A stretch of 64,000 bases of DNA from Amycolatopsis xylanica (GTDB lineage Bacteria; Actinomycetota; Actinomycetes; Mycobacteriales; Pseudonocardiaceae): positions 1,674,001 to 1,738,000 of the forward strand of contig NZ_FNON01000001.1 of assembly GCF_900107045.1 (NCBI RefSeq). Direction: 5' to 3'. The notes beneath the pieces are model-generated. The model saw only the letters and a program-made list of their open reading frames with translations, was not told the origin of the DNA and did not search any database. The number at the start of each line of letters is the position of its first letter. The first letter of the stretch is position 1. The position numbers and the translations under genes were made by a program. Below, piece after piece: positions 24,076-33,136 of this stretch.

Positions 24076-26739
24076 TTGAGTAGCTCCGTATCAGCAAGCA
24101 GACCGAACCGGGCCTGGCCCCGGCGCGTGCGCTCCGCCGTGGTGGCCGGCGCCGCGGCTGCCACGATCGCCGGGCTCGCTCCCGCTCCCGCCTTCGCGGC
24201 CACCGCGCCGGAAAACCCGGCCGCGGCACCGAAAAACTGGGAACCGGTCGGTGTCCCGACCACCGGCACAGCCGCGCGCGCCGCGGCCGCCCAGTCCACC
24301 GACGACGACAAGATCGCGGCCGCGGCGCTGCTCGGTGTCAATCCCGGCCCCGAGCTGATGATCCTGACCGACCGCGACTTCACCGTGGCGATGTACCGCA
24401 TCGCCGACGACCAGGACAAGCCCCGTCCGCTCGAGCCGGGCAACCGGACCGTGAAAACGGCCGCGCTCAAGGCACTCGAGGAGGGTGACGCCGCCTGTCT
24501 CACGTTCATCAAGTCGGGGATGAAGGCGGCGCACGAGGAAGACGTCAAGCTCGACCTCGAATGGCGTGACCAGCAAGAGAAGGAGCGGGCCGCCAAGGCG
24601 ACCGCCGGTCAGCTGCTCACCATCCCGGTGGGCAACGCCGAGAAGGCCATGTCGCTCTTCGACTTCATCGCCTACCTCGACCTGAAGGCCGACGCGCACA
24701 AGGACCAGCTGGTCAAGGAGAAGGCCCAGGCCGCGCTCACCGGCACCCCCGACGAGCAGTGGACGTTCCTGAGCTCGGGGCTCGGCATCGCGCACACCGC
24801 CGACGTCAACCGCCTGATCAAGGAGCGGACCGACCAGACCCAGGCCGAGAAGGACGCCGCGATCGCCCGCGAGGCCAAGGCGAACGCGGCCTGGCACGCG
24901 CTGGGCATCGTGGCGCCCGACGCCATGGTCCGTCTCTCGGACCAGTCCTTCGTGTTCGAGATCTCGAACCGCGTCGCGCAGGACACCGAGGTGTTCGGCG
25001 CCGCCGAAGAGGCGCTCGCCAGCCACGATCCGGTGCAGTGGAAGCGTTTCATCGACACCGGCGCGCAGGAGGCCCACGAGCGCGACATCGAGAACACGCT
25101 CCGGAAGCGGGACGAGGCACGCAGCCGCCAGATCCTCGAGCTCCGCACGCGCGCGGCGAACAGCCTCGCCCACCCCGCGCTGGTCGCCGCCGCCGACAAG
25201 GCGCTCGCCGGCACCCCGGCCGAGCGCGTCCGGTTCCTGCTCACCGGGAAGGACGAGAACCTCACGCAGACGCTGCGCACGGTCGCGCTCGACGACTTCT
25301 ACCTCGCCGACGGCAACGGGCAGGCACTCCTCGGCCCGTGGGCGACCGGGCAGCACCCGGAGCAGGTCTGGAAGGTCGAGCCGGGTCTCGCGGACCCGAC
25401 CTGTCACTCGTTCGCCTCCACCACCCGGCCGAACTACTACCTGCGCTACGTCAACGGCAGGCTCAGCGTCGACCCCGCGGACGGCACCAACGCCTTCGGG
25501 CCGACCGTGACCTGGTGCGCGCGCCGTGCCGGTTCCGGGATCGCCTTCGGCAACGTCCAGTCGAAGGTCGACCTGGCGGTCACCGCGCCGTCCGGCGGCA
25601 CCGTGTGGTCGGTCGAGGCGCCTAAGCCGCCGATGCCCATCGAGCGCCGCTACACCACCGACGCGAACACCCGCACCAGGCTCGGCGCGCCGACCGCCGA
25701 CGCGGTGCTCGGCAGCAACGGTGTCGGCTACCGCCAGTACCAGAACGGCCGTCTCTACCAGGCCTTCCGCCCGGGCGCGACCAACCTCACGACGTCGGTC
25801 GTCGCGGGTGAGGTACTGGCGAAGTTCGCTTCGCTGGGCTACGAAGGCGGCGTGCTCAGCTACCCGGTCGAGGACGAGCGCACGTTCAGCAAGGGCCGCG
25901 TCCAGCGGTTCGCGGGCGGCGCGGTGTACGTCGTGTCGGGCGTCGGCACGTTCGTCGTCTACGGCGAGATCTACAAGAAGTACGCCGAAACGGGTGCGGA
26001 GAACGGCCTGCTGAGCTACCCGGCCTCCGACACCGTCCGCCTGTCCGACGGGGTCGGCTGGTACACCACCTTCGTCGGCAACACCGGTGCCATCTACTAC
26101 ACCCCGGCCACCGGCGCGAAGCTCGTCTACGGCTCCATCCGCGGCAGGTACAACGAGCTCGGCGCGGAGAAGTCGTGGCTCGGCTACCCCACGAGCGATG
26201 AGTTCGACCTGCCGAAGGGCAGGCGCAACACCTTCCAAAGTGGACGGATCGACTTCAGCAACGACGGCGGCGCCACCGTCGCGTACAAGACGGTCCCGGT
26301 CGCGCCGAAGGCGATCGAGATCAAGGGCGTCGAGTCCGGGCGCTGCATCCAGGTCGCCGGCCTCGGGCAGGACGCCATCAGGGACGGCGCCGGCATCGAG
26401 CTGTGGGACTGCGTCTCCGGTGTGAAGCAGATCTGGGACGTCGTCCCGCTCGGCAACGACAAGTACAACCTGAAGAACCGCAATTCGGGCAAGTGCCTGG
26501 ACGTCTACAACAACACCCTCGACAACCAGGGCGGGATCATCCAGCACACCTGCCACGGCGGTCTCAACCAGCAGTGGGAGTTCACCACCGACGACACCGG
26601 CGCGAACTACGCGCTCCGCGCCGTGCACTCGGCCAAGGTGCTCGACGCCAGGGCCCACGGCACCGCCAACGCCACCCTTCTCCAGCAGTTCGCGGACAAG
26701 GGCGAAGGCAACCAGCGCTGGACCATCATCCCCCAGTAG
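24076..26739 (+). CDS. Secreted ALF-AbfB-LGFP-ricin lectin protein (copy 1)
   Basis: An 887-residue mosaic. A signal peptide (RRVRSAVVAGAAAATIAGLA, cleavage near AFA-AT) is followed by ALF-type repeats at about 65-400 (VKTAALKALEEGDAACLTFI, KAQAALTGTPDEQWTFLSSG, AAEEALASHDPVQWKRFID). An AbfB-like beta-trefoil (CHSFASTTRPNYYLRYVNGR) lies at about 410-515. LGFP-type repeats (GGVLSYPVEDERTF, NGLLSYPASDTVRL, KSWLGYPTSDEFDL) span about 525-740 and a ricin-B trefoil about 745-887. The domains suggest binding to arabinose-containing wall glycans and other sugars. Start TTG at 24076 follows AAGGAA. It shares its layout with the next gene, an apparent tandem duplicate, and diverges from the toxin pair. 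Confidence 0.85.
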   Translation: MSSSVSASRPNRAWPRRVRSAVVAGAAAATIAGLAPAPAFAATAPENPAAAPKNWEPVGVPTTGTAARAAAAQSTDDDKIAAAALLGVNPGPELMILTDRDFTVAMYRIADDQDKPRPLEPGNRTVKTAALKALEEGDAACLTFIKSGMKAAHEEDVKLDLEWRDQQEKERAAKATAGQLLTIPVGNAEKAMSLFDFIAYLDLKADAHKDQLVKEKAQAALTGTPDEQWTFLSSGLGIAHTADVNRLIKERTDQTQAEKDAAIAREAKANAAWHALGIVAPDAMVRLSDQSFVFEISNRVAQDTEVFGAAEEALASHDPVQWKRFIDTGAQEAHERDIENTLRKRDEARSRQILELRTRAANSLAHPALVAAADKALAGTPAERVRFLLTGKDENLTQTLRTVALDDFYLADGNGQALLGPWATGQHPEQVWKVEPGLADPTCHSFASTTRPNYYLRYVNGRLSVDPADGTNAFGPTVTWCARRAGSGIAFGNVQSKVDLAVTAPSGGTVWSVEAPKPPMPIERRYTTDANTRTRLGAPTADAVLGSNGVGYRQYQNGRLYQAFRPGATNLTTSVVAGEVLAKFASLGYEGGVLSYPVEDERTFSKGRVQRFAGGAVYVVSGVGTFVVYGEIYKKYAETGAENGLLSYPASDTVRLSDGVGWYTTFVGNTGAIYYTPATGAKLVYGSIRGRYNELGAEKSWLGYPTSDEFDLPKGRRNTFQSGRIDFSNDGGATVAYKTVPVAPKAIEIKGVESGRCIQVAGLGQDAIRDGAGIELWDCVSGVKQIWDVVPLGNDKYNLKNRNSGKCLDVYNNTLDNQGGIIQHTCHGGLNQQWEFTTDDTGANYALRAVHSAKVLDARAHGTANATLLQQFADKGEGNQRWTIIPQ

Positions 26740-26821
26740 CGCCCGGTCATCTCCCCGCGATGGACGCCGGCCACTGGAACCTCAGCGGCCGGCGTCCCGC
26801 ATTCCTTGAAAGAGCAGAAGA

Positions 26822-29461
26822 ATGAGACTGAGACGTGTTCTGCGCGGCGCGGTGCTTCCCGCCGTGCTCGCCACGGCCGTGAGCCTGATGACCTTCGACA
26901 CCGCGCGGGCCGACGGCCCGCCGCCGTCGACCGAGATCGAAAAGGGCAACGCCGCGGCGTTGCTGGGCATCGTGGCCGGGCCGGAGTTGACGGGGCTGTC
27001 CGACCGCGACTTCACCTCCGCGATGTACCGGGCCGCCGACGACCAGGACAAGCCGCGGCCCGCCGAGCCCGCGAACCAGAAGGTCAAGCAGGCGGCGATC
27101 GACGCGTTGCTGGTGCAGAACGATCCGCCCTGCGCCCCGTGCACCACCTACATCAAGACCGGTATGGCGGCGGCGCACCAAGAGGACATCGCGATCGTCA
27201 ACGAACGACGCCAGCAGCAGGAGCGGGAACGCAAAGCGAAGGTCGACGCCGCACAGGTCATCGGCATCACCGAGGACAGGTACACCCCGGAGCTGGGCCG
27301 CTCGATCTACGATTTCATCGTCTTCCTCAACCTGAACACCGATGAGCACAAGGACATCGAGACCCGCAAGGCCGCCGTCGCGGCCTTGAACGGCACTCCC
27401 GAGAAACAGTGGTCCTTCCTCACGGTCGAGATCTTCACCGCACACAAGGAAGACCTCGCCAGGCAGATCCGCGAGGACAACGCCAAGACCGAGGCGGAAA
27501 AAGCCGCCGCGATCGCCGAGGAGAAGAAGGCCGCCGCGGCCTATCAGGCGCTCGGCATCATCGCCGACGACAGGATGCGCAAGCTCGACGACGACGACTT
27601 CGTCCGCACCATCTACAAGCTCGCGCCCTCCGGCAGCGAGGTGTTCCTCGCCGCCCGTGAAGCCGTGCTCAGCCTGGAAGACGCCGATCGCACCAAGTTC
27701 ATCGAAACCGGTGCGGCCGACGCCCGCCAGCGGGACATCGACAACGAACTCCGCCGCCGCGACCTGGAACGCGTCAAGCAGATCAACGTGATCCGGGACA
27801 GCGCGCTCCGCAGCCGGTTCCACCCGGACCTGGTGAACGCCGCCGACACCGCGCTCGCGGGCACGTCGATCGACCGGGAGAAGTTCCTGCGCACCGGTCA
27901 GTACCAGCACGACATCCAGACCATCCGCGGGATCTCGGAGACCCGCGACAAGGACGTCTACCTCACCGACGACAACGGAACGGCCACGCTCACCAAGTGG
28001 ACGGCCGCCGAACAGCCCAAGCAGACCTGGAAGGTCGAGGCGGGTCTCGCGGACCCCAGTTGCCTCTCGTTCCAGTCGGTGACGCGGCCTGGCCGCTACA
28101 TCCGTTACGTGGCAAGCGAAAGCACGATGAGCCGGGCGCACGTCGACGTCGCGCCGACCGACGGCACCGACATGTTCCGGAAGCTGGCGACCTGGTGCCC
28201 GTCCTCTGACACCCTGGCCCCGTTCACCGACCGCCAGAGCTACTACGGGCTCTTCGTGCCGGGCTCACGAAGCGACTTCACCGAGTTCAGGGCCATGAGC
28301 GTCCCCTCGCCGTCGGACTGGTTCGCCGACTCGCCCCGGCCGCCGATGCCCATCGACCGGCTGTACAACTCCAACGCCGACCTCCGTGCCGCCATCGGGA
28401 AGCCCATCGCCGCGGCGGTGCTCGACGCGGCCGGAAACGGCTATCGGGAATACGAGCGGGGAATCATCTACCTCCGGCACGACGGCGCGGACGTCCGCGT
28501 CTATCCGGTCGCGGGGCGGATCTACCAGAAGTACAAGGCGATGAACGCCCACAACGGGGCCATCGGCTTCCCGATCGGCTTCCAGGACTCCTTCGGCCCG
28601 CTCGGCAGTCCCGCCGGGCAGATGCAGAAGTTCTCCGGCGGCGCGGTGTACGACATCACGAACGGCGGCGTCTACGGAATTTACGGCGACATCTACCGGA
28701 AATTCCTGGAAGCGGGCGGGGAAGACGGCATGCTCAACTGGCCGACCTCCGACCCGACGAGGCTCCCGGACGGTGTCGGCGTGTCCGTCACCTTCGCGCG
28801 CAACTACAGCGCCATCTACTGGCACCCGAACATCGGCTCGATGCTCGTCTACGGCTCCATCCGCCAGAAGTGGAACGACCTGGGCGCCGAACGATCCTGG
28901 CTCGGCTACCCCACCAGCGACGAGCTGGCCACGCCGAAGGGCAGGCGGAGCAACTTCCAGGGCGGCCGCATCGACTGGAGCCTCGACGGCGGCGGTGGCG
29001 TCGCCTACCGGGCGACCGCGATCACCCCGAGGGCGGTCGAGATCAAGGGGTCCGAATCCGGCCGCTGCATCCAGGTCGCCGGAGCGGGTCAGGACGCGCT
29101 CAAGGACCGCGCCGGCATCGAACTCTGGGACTGCGTCGGCGGTGTGAAGCAGATCTGGGACCTCGTCCCGGTCGGCAACAACATCTACAACCTCAAGAAC
29201 CGCAACTCCGGTAAATGCCTGGACGTCGACAACGCCAGCGTCGAAAACCAGGCCTCGCTCCTGCAGTTCACCTGCCATTCCGGGCTGAACCAGCAATGGG
29301 AGTTCACCACCGACCCGTCGGGGGCGCCCTACGCGCTCCGCGGTGTCCAGTCGGCCAAGGTGCTCGACGCCAGGGCACACGGCACCGCCAACGCCACCCT
29401 GGTCCAGCTCTTCGCCGACAAGGCCGAGAACAACCAGCGCTGGACGCTGATCCCCCACTAA
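26822..29461 (+). CDS. Secreted ALF-AbfB-LGFP-ricin lectin protein (copy 2)
   Basis: The 879-residue protein repeats the architecture of the preceding gene, 82 bp upstream. Signal peptide (VLRGAVLPAVLATAVSLMTF, cleavage near ARA-DG); ALF-type repeats at about 40-370 (KQAAIDALLVQNDPPCAPCT, VAALNGTPEKQWSFLTVE, AREAVLSLEDADRTKFIETG); AbfB-like trefoil at about 377-505 (CLSFQSVTRPGRYIRYV). LGFP repeats follow at about 510-735 (GAIGFPIGFQDSF, GMLNWPTSDPTRL, RSWLGYPTSDELAT) and a ricin-B trefoil at about 738-879. The last 140 residues are very close to copy 1 while the ALF part has diverged more. An additional CAPC motif appears in the first repeat. Probably displayed at the cell wall. Confidence 0.85.
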   Translation: MRLRRVLRGAVLPAVLATAVSLMTFDTARADGPPPSTEIEKGNAAALLGIVAGPELTGLSDRDFTSAMYRAADDQDKPRPAEPANQKVKQAAIDALLVQNDPPCAPCTTYIKTGMAAAHQEDIAIVNERRQQQERERKAKVDAAQVIGITEDRYTPELGRSIYDFIVFLNLNTDEHKDIETRKAAVAALNGTPEKQWSFLTVEIFTAHKEDLARQIREDNAKTEAEKAAAIAEEKKAAAAYQALGIIADDRMRKLDDDDFVRTIYKLAPSGSEVFLAAREAVLSLEDADRTKFIETGAADARQRDIDNELRRRDLERVKQINVIRDSALRSRFHPDLVNAADTALAGTSIDREKFLRTGQYQHDIQTIRGISETRDKDVYLTDDNGTATLTKWTAAEQPKQTWKVEAGLADPSCLSFQSVTRPGRYIRYVASESTMSRAHVDVAPTDGTDMFRKLATWCPSSDTLAPFTDRQSYYGLFVPGSRSDFTEFRAMSVPSPSDWFADSPRPPMPIDRLYNSNADLRAAIGKPIAAAVLDAAGNGYREYERGIIYLRHDGADVRVYPVAGRIYQKYKAMNAHNGAIGFPIGFQDSFGPLGSPAGQMQKFSGGAVYDITNGGVYGIYGDIYRKFLEAGGEDGMLNWPTSDPTRLPDGVGVSVTFARNYSAIYWHPNIGSMLVYGSIRQKWNDLGAERSWLGYPTSDELATPKGRRSNFQGGRIDWSLDGGGGVAYRATAITPRAVEIKGSESGRCIQVAGAGQDALKDRAGIELWDCVGGVKQIWDLVPVGNNIYNLKNRNSGKCLDVDNASVENQASLLQFTCHSGLNQQWEFTTDPSGAPYALRGVQSAKVLDARAHGTANATLVQLFADKAENNQRWTLIPH

Positions 29462-29468
29462 GAAAGGC

Positions 29469-29512
29469 TCGTGAGTGTTCCGGCCGGTTCTAACCGGCCG
29501 GAACACTCACGA
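29469..29512. terminator. Perfect CGTGAGTGTT palindrome between convergent genes
   Basis: Two perfectly complementary 21-base arms (29469-29489, 29492-29512) with a 2-base loop fill most of the 72-bp gap between copy 2 of the lectin gene and dnaE. The arms read TCGTGAGTGTT then CCGGCCGGTT. This is the most intact copy of the family also seen at 4837-5154 and 15286-15321, placed as a bidirectional terminator. Confidence 0.75.
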
Positions 29513-29533
29513 CCCCTACGCGCAAGGCCGGGT

Positions 29534-32500
29534 CTAGCGTTTGACGGCGATGCCGGTGATGGCCGTGATGTCGGCGATCAGGCTCGCCGAGGGCGTCACC
29601 GAGTACTCGGGAAGGCTGAAGGTGCGCGCCCTGGGGCCGATCAGGCGCAGGTGGACCGGAGTCAGGCCCGGATGGGCTCGCAGCGTCGAGCGCAGCGCGT
29701 GCACGGTGCCGAGGTCGAGGGTGGCGGCCGCGGCGAGCAGGACGAGCGGCTGCCGCTCCCCCGCCACGGCCGTGGTGTCGCTCAAATCGAGTGGCAGGAC
29801 GGCGTTGGCGAAGACGGACATCGTGTCCTCGCGCCAATTGACCCGGCCTTTCACCACCACCGCGTTGTCTTCGGCGAGTTCGGCGGCGTAAAGCAGGTAC
29901 GCGCGCGGGAAGAACAACACCTCGATGGAGGCGTCGAGGTCCTCGACGGTCGCGATCGCCCATGGTTCGCCGCGCTTGTTGACCTTGCGGTCCAAAGCCG
30001 TGATCAGCCCGGCGAGCACGACCTCGCCGTCGCTGGGCGGCGGGTCGGCGACGATCGCGCCGAGCGGGCGGGGCGCGTGGTGACGGAGAAGCCGCTCGGC
30101 GCCGTCGAGCGGATGCGCGGACACGTAAAGCCCGAGCATCTCACGCTCGTAGGCGAGCTTGAGCTTCGGCGGGTACTCGTCCTCGTCGAACCGCAGGTGC
30201 GTCAGCGGTGACGACGCGGTTTCCCCGCTTCCCGGTCCGAAAAGGTCGAACTGGCCGAGCGCCTGTTGGCGTTTAAGAGGAACCACGGCATCGATGGCGT
30301 CGTCGTGGACGCGGATCATCGCGAGGCGCGTGTGACCGAGCGAGTCGAACGCTCCCGCTTTGATCAACGATTCGACGACCCTTTTGTTGCACACCACCAG
30401 GTCCGACTGGTCGAGCACGTCGGTGAACGAGGAGAACTTCCCGCGCTTCTCCCGGGTGGCGATGATCGAGTCGACGACGTGGACGCCGACGTTGCGCACC
30501 GCGCCGAGGCCGAAACGGATGCCCTCGCCGACGGCGGCGAAGCGGGCCGCGGACTCGTTGATGTCCGGAGGCAGCACGCGGATGCCGAGCCGACGGCATT
30601 CGGCCAGGTAGACCGCGGTCTTGTCCTTGTTGCCACCAACCGAGGTGAGCAGCGCGGCGACGTACTCGGCCGGGTAGTGCGCCTTGAGATAGGCCGTCCA
30701 GTAAGCGATCAGCCCATAGGCGGCGGCGTGCGACCTGTTGAACGCGTAGCCCGCGAACGGCAGCACCGTGTCCCACAACGCCTTCACCGCGGCCGGGCTG
30801 AACCCGTTGGCGACCATGCCCGCCTCGAAGCCGGCGTACTCCTGCTCGAGGATCTCGATCTTCTTCTTGCCCATCGCGCGGCGCAGCGTGTCCGCGCGGC
30901 CCATAGTGTAGCCGGCGACTTTCTGGGCGATCTGCATGATCTGCTCTTGGTAGACGATCAGCCCGTAGGTGTCGGCCAAGATCTCCGCCAGCGGCGCCTC
31001 GAGTTCGGGGTGGATCGGGATGATCGTCTGCCGATCGTTCTTGCGGTCGGCGTAGTCGTTGTGGGCGTTCATGCCCATCGGTCCCGGCCGGTAGAGCGCG
31101 AGCACCGCGACGATGTCCTCGAAGCCGGTCGGTCTCATGCGGCGCAACAGATCGCGCACCGGGCCGCTCTCGAGCTGGAACACCCCGAGCGTGTCACCGC
31201 TCGCGAGCAGCCGGTAGGCAGGCTCGTCATCGAGTGCCAAGGTGTCCAGGTCGACGTCGATGCCGCGGTTGGCCGCGACGTTGTCGATCGTGTCGCCCAG
31301 GATCGTGAGATACCGCAGGCCCAGGAAATCCATCTTCAGCAGGCCGACGTCTTCGCACGAGGGATAGTCCCAGCCGGTGATCAGCGCGCCGTCGTCCTCG
31401 CGCCGCCACAGCGGCACCGCGTCGATCAACGGCTCACGCGAAAGGATCACCGCGCACGCGTGGACACCGGCGTTGCGGATCAGGCCTTCCAGTCCGCGCG
31501 CGGTCTCGAAGATCGTCTTGCAGTCTTCGTCGGTCTCGACCAGCGAGCGGACCTCGGCGGCTTCGGCGTACCGCTCGTGCGCGGGCTCCACGATGCCGGA
31601 CAGGGAGATGTCCTTGGCCTGGATCGATGGCGGCAGCGCCTTGGTGATCTTGTCGGCGATGGCGTACCCGGGCTGCCCGAACCGCACCCGTGCCGCGTCC
31701 TTGATCGCGGCCTTGGTCTTGATCGTGCCGAACGTGATGACCTGGGCGACCTTGTCGGCGCCGTACTTGTCGGTGGCGTAGGACAGGATCTCGCCGCGGC
31801 GCCGGTCGTCGAAGTCGATGTCGATATCGGGCATCGACGCGCGTTCGGGGTTGAGGAACCGCTCGAACAGCAACTTCTGCGGAATCGGATCGATGTTGGT
31901 GATCCCGAGTACGTAGGCGACCAGCGAGCCGGCCGCCGAGCCGCGCCCAGGGCCGACCCGGATCCCCACCTCGCGGGCGTACCCGACCAGGTCGGCGACC
32001 ACCAGGAAGTAGGCGGGGAAGCCCTTGCCGATGATGACCTCGAGCTCCAGCTCCAGCCGCGGCCGATACTCCGACGGCGCCCCGCCGGGGAAGCGGCGCG
32101 CGAGTCCGCGCGTGACCTCCGCGCGCAGCCAGGACGCTTCGTCGTGGCCCTCGGGCACCGTGAACACCGGCATCCGGTCGCGATGGGCGAACACCTCTGC
32201 GTAGGCGTCGGGAGTGATCCGCTCGGCGACCGCCAGCGTGGCGTCCGCGGCGCCGGGCAGCTCGCGATCCCAGTAGGCGCGCATCTCCCCCGGCGGTTTC
32301 AGGTGGTAGCCGTGGCCTTCGAACTGGAACCGGCCCGGGTCGTTCAACGTCTTGTTCGACTGCACGCACAGCAGCGCCGCGTGCGCGGCGACCTGGTCTT
32401 CGGTGACGTAGTGGGCGTCGTTCGTGGCCAGCGGCGGCAGGTCCAGGCGACGCCCGATGTCGAGCAGCCGCTCACGCAGCGCCCGCTCCACGGCGATCTC

Positions 32501-33130
32501 GTGGTCCATCACCTCGAGGAAGAAGTTCCCGGCGCCGAAGATGTCCTTGAAATCCGACGCCGCGGCCAATGCCTGCTCGAACTGCCCCAGCTTCAACCGC
32601 GTCGACACCTCACCGCCCAGGCAGCCGGTGGTCGCGATCAGCCCGTCGGAGTGTTCGGCGAGCAGCTCCCGATCGACGCGGGGCTTGCGGTAGAAACCCT
32701 CGATGCTGGCCCGCGAGGACAGCCGGAACAGATTCCGGAGCCCGGTCGCGTCCCGCGCGAGCAACGTCATGTGGGTGTACGCGCCCCGCCCGCCCACATC
32801 GGCGCCGCCGTCCTCGACGTCGGCGCCCGCGCCGCGCTGACCGCCCGCGCCCCAGAAGACCGGCTTCTTCGTGAACCGGCTCTCCGGCGCGACGTACGCC
32901 TCGACCCCGATGATCGGCGTCACCCCGGCGCGGCGCGCCTCACGGAAGAACTCGGCGGCTCCGTAGAGATGCCCATGATCGGTCACCGCGACGGCGGGCA
33001 TGCCGAGCCGCACGACCTCGTCCATCAACGGCCGCACCTTCGCCGCGCCGTCCAGCATCGAATACTCGGTATGGACATGCAGGTGGACGAAGGAATCGCT
33101 GACTTTCAGCTGATCCTCCCTCCGGCGCAC
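29534..33130 (-). CDS. dnaE: DNA polymerase III alpha subunit
   Basis: The 1198-residue protein is a full-length C-family polymerase. The N-terminal PHP domain ([31 protein letters not shown]), the palm with the metal-binding PDIDIDFDD motif and [10 protein letters not shown] are present. So are the fingers ([29 protein letters not shown]), a helix-hairpin-helix and an OB domain ([18 protein letters not shown]). A Gly-rich insert near residue 110 ([14 protein letters not shown]) is unusual. The GTG at 33130 has no clear ribosome site, whereas GGAGGGAGG precedes a CTG at 33109, so the true start may be the latter. It lies six bases downstream of a SARP gene. That is not a typical primary dnaE neighbourhood, so it may be a second copy. 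Confidence 0.92.
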   Translation of the reverse strand: MRRREDQLKVSDSFVHLHVHTEYSMLDGAAKVRPLMDEVVRLGMPAVAVTDHGHLYGAAEFFREARRAGVTPIIGVEAYVAPESRFTKKPVFWGAGGQRGAGADVEDGGADVGGRGAYTHMTLLARDATGLRNLFRLSSRASIEGFYRKPRVDRELLAEHSDGLIATTGCLGGEVSTRLKLGQFEQALAAASDFKDIFGAGNFFLEVMDHEIAVERALRERLLDIGRRLDLPPLATNDAHYVTEDQVAAHAALLCVQSNKTLNDPGRFQFEGHGYHLKPPGEMRAYWDRELPGAADATLAVAERITPDAYAEVFAHRDRMPVFTVPEGHDEASWLRAEVTRGLARRFPGGAPSEYRPRLELELEVIIGKGFPAYFLVVADLVGYAREVGIRVGPGRGSAAGSLVAYVLGITNIDPIPQKLLFERFLNPERASMPDIDIDFDDRRRGEILSYATDKYGADKVAQVITFGTIKTKAAIKDAARVRFGQPGYAIADKITKALPPSIQAKDISLSGIVEPAHERYAEAAEVRSLVETDEDCKTIFETARGLEGLIRNAGVHACAVILSREPLIDAVPLWRREDDGALITGWDYPSCEDVGLLKMDFLGLRYLTILGDTIDNVAANRGIDVDLDTLALDDEPAYRLLASGDTLGVFQLESGPVRDLLRRMRPTGFEDIVAVLALYRPGPMGMNAHNDYADRKNDRQTIIPIHPELEAPLAEILADTYGLIVYQEQIMQIAQKVAGYTMGRADTLRRAMGKKKIEILEQEYAGFEAGMVANGFSPAAVKALWDTVLPFAGYAFNRSHAAAYGLIAYWTAYLKAHYPAEYVAALLTSVGGNKDKTAVYLAECRRLGIRVLPPDINESAARFAAVGEGIRFGLGAVRNVGVHVVDSIIATREKRGKFSSFTDVLDQSDLVVCNKRVVESLIKAGAFDSLGHTRLAMIRVHDDAIDAVVPLKRQQALGQFDLFGPGSGETASSPLTHLRFDEDEYPPKLKLAYEREMLGLYVSAHPLDGAERLLRHHAPRPLGAIVADPPPSDGEVVLAGLITALDRKVNKRGEPWAIATVEDLDASIEVLFFPRAYLLYAAELAEDNAVVVKGRVNWREDTMSVFANAVLPLDLSDTTAVAGERQPLVLLAAAATLDLGTVHALRSTLRAHPGLTPVHLRLIGPRARTFSLPEYSVTPSASLIADITAITGIAVKR

Positions 33131-33136
33131 AGTCGA

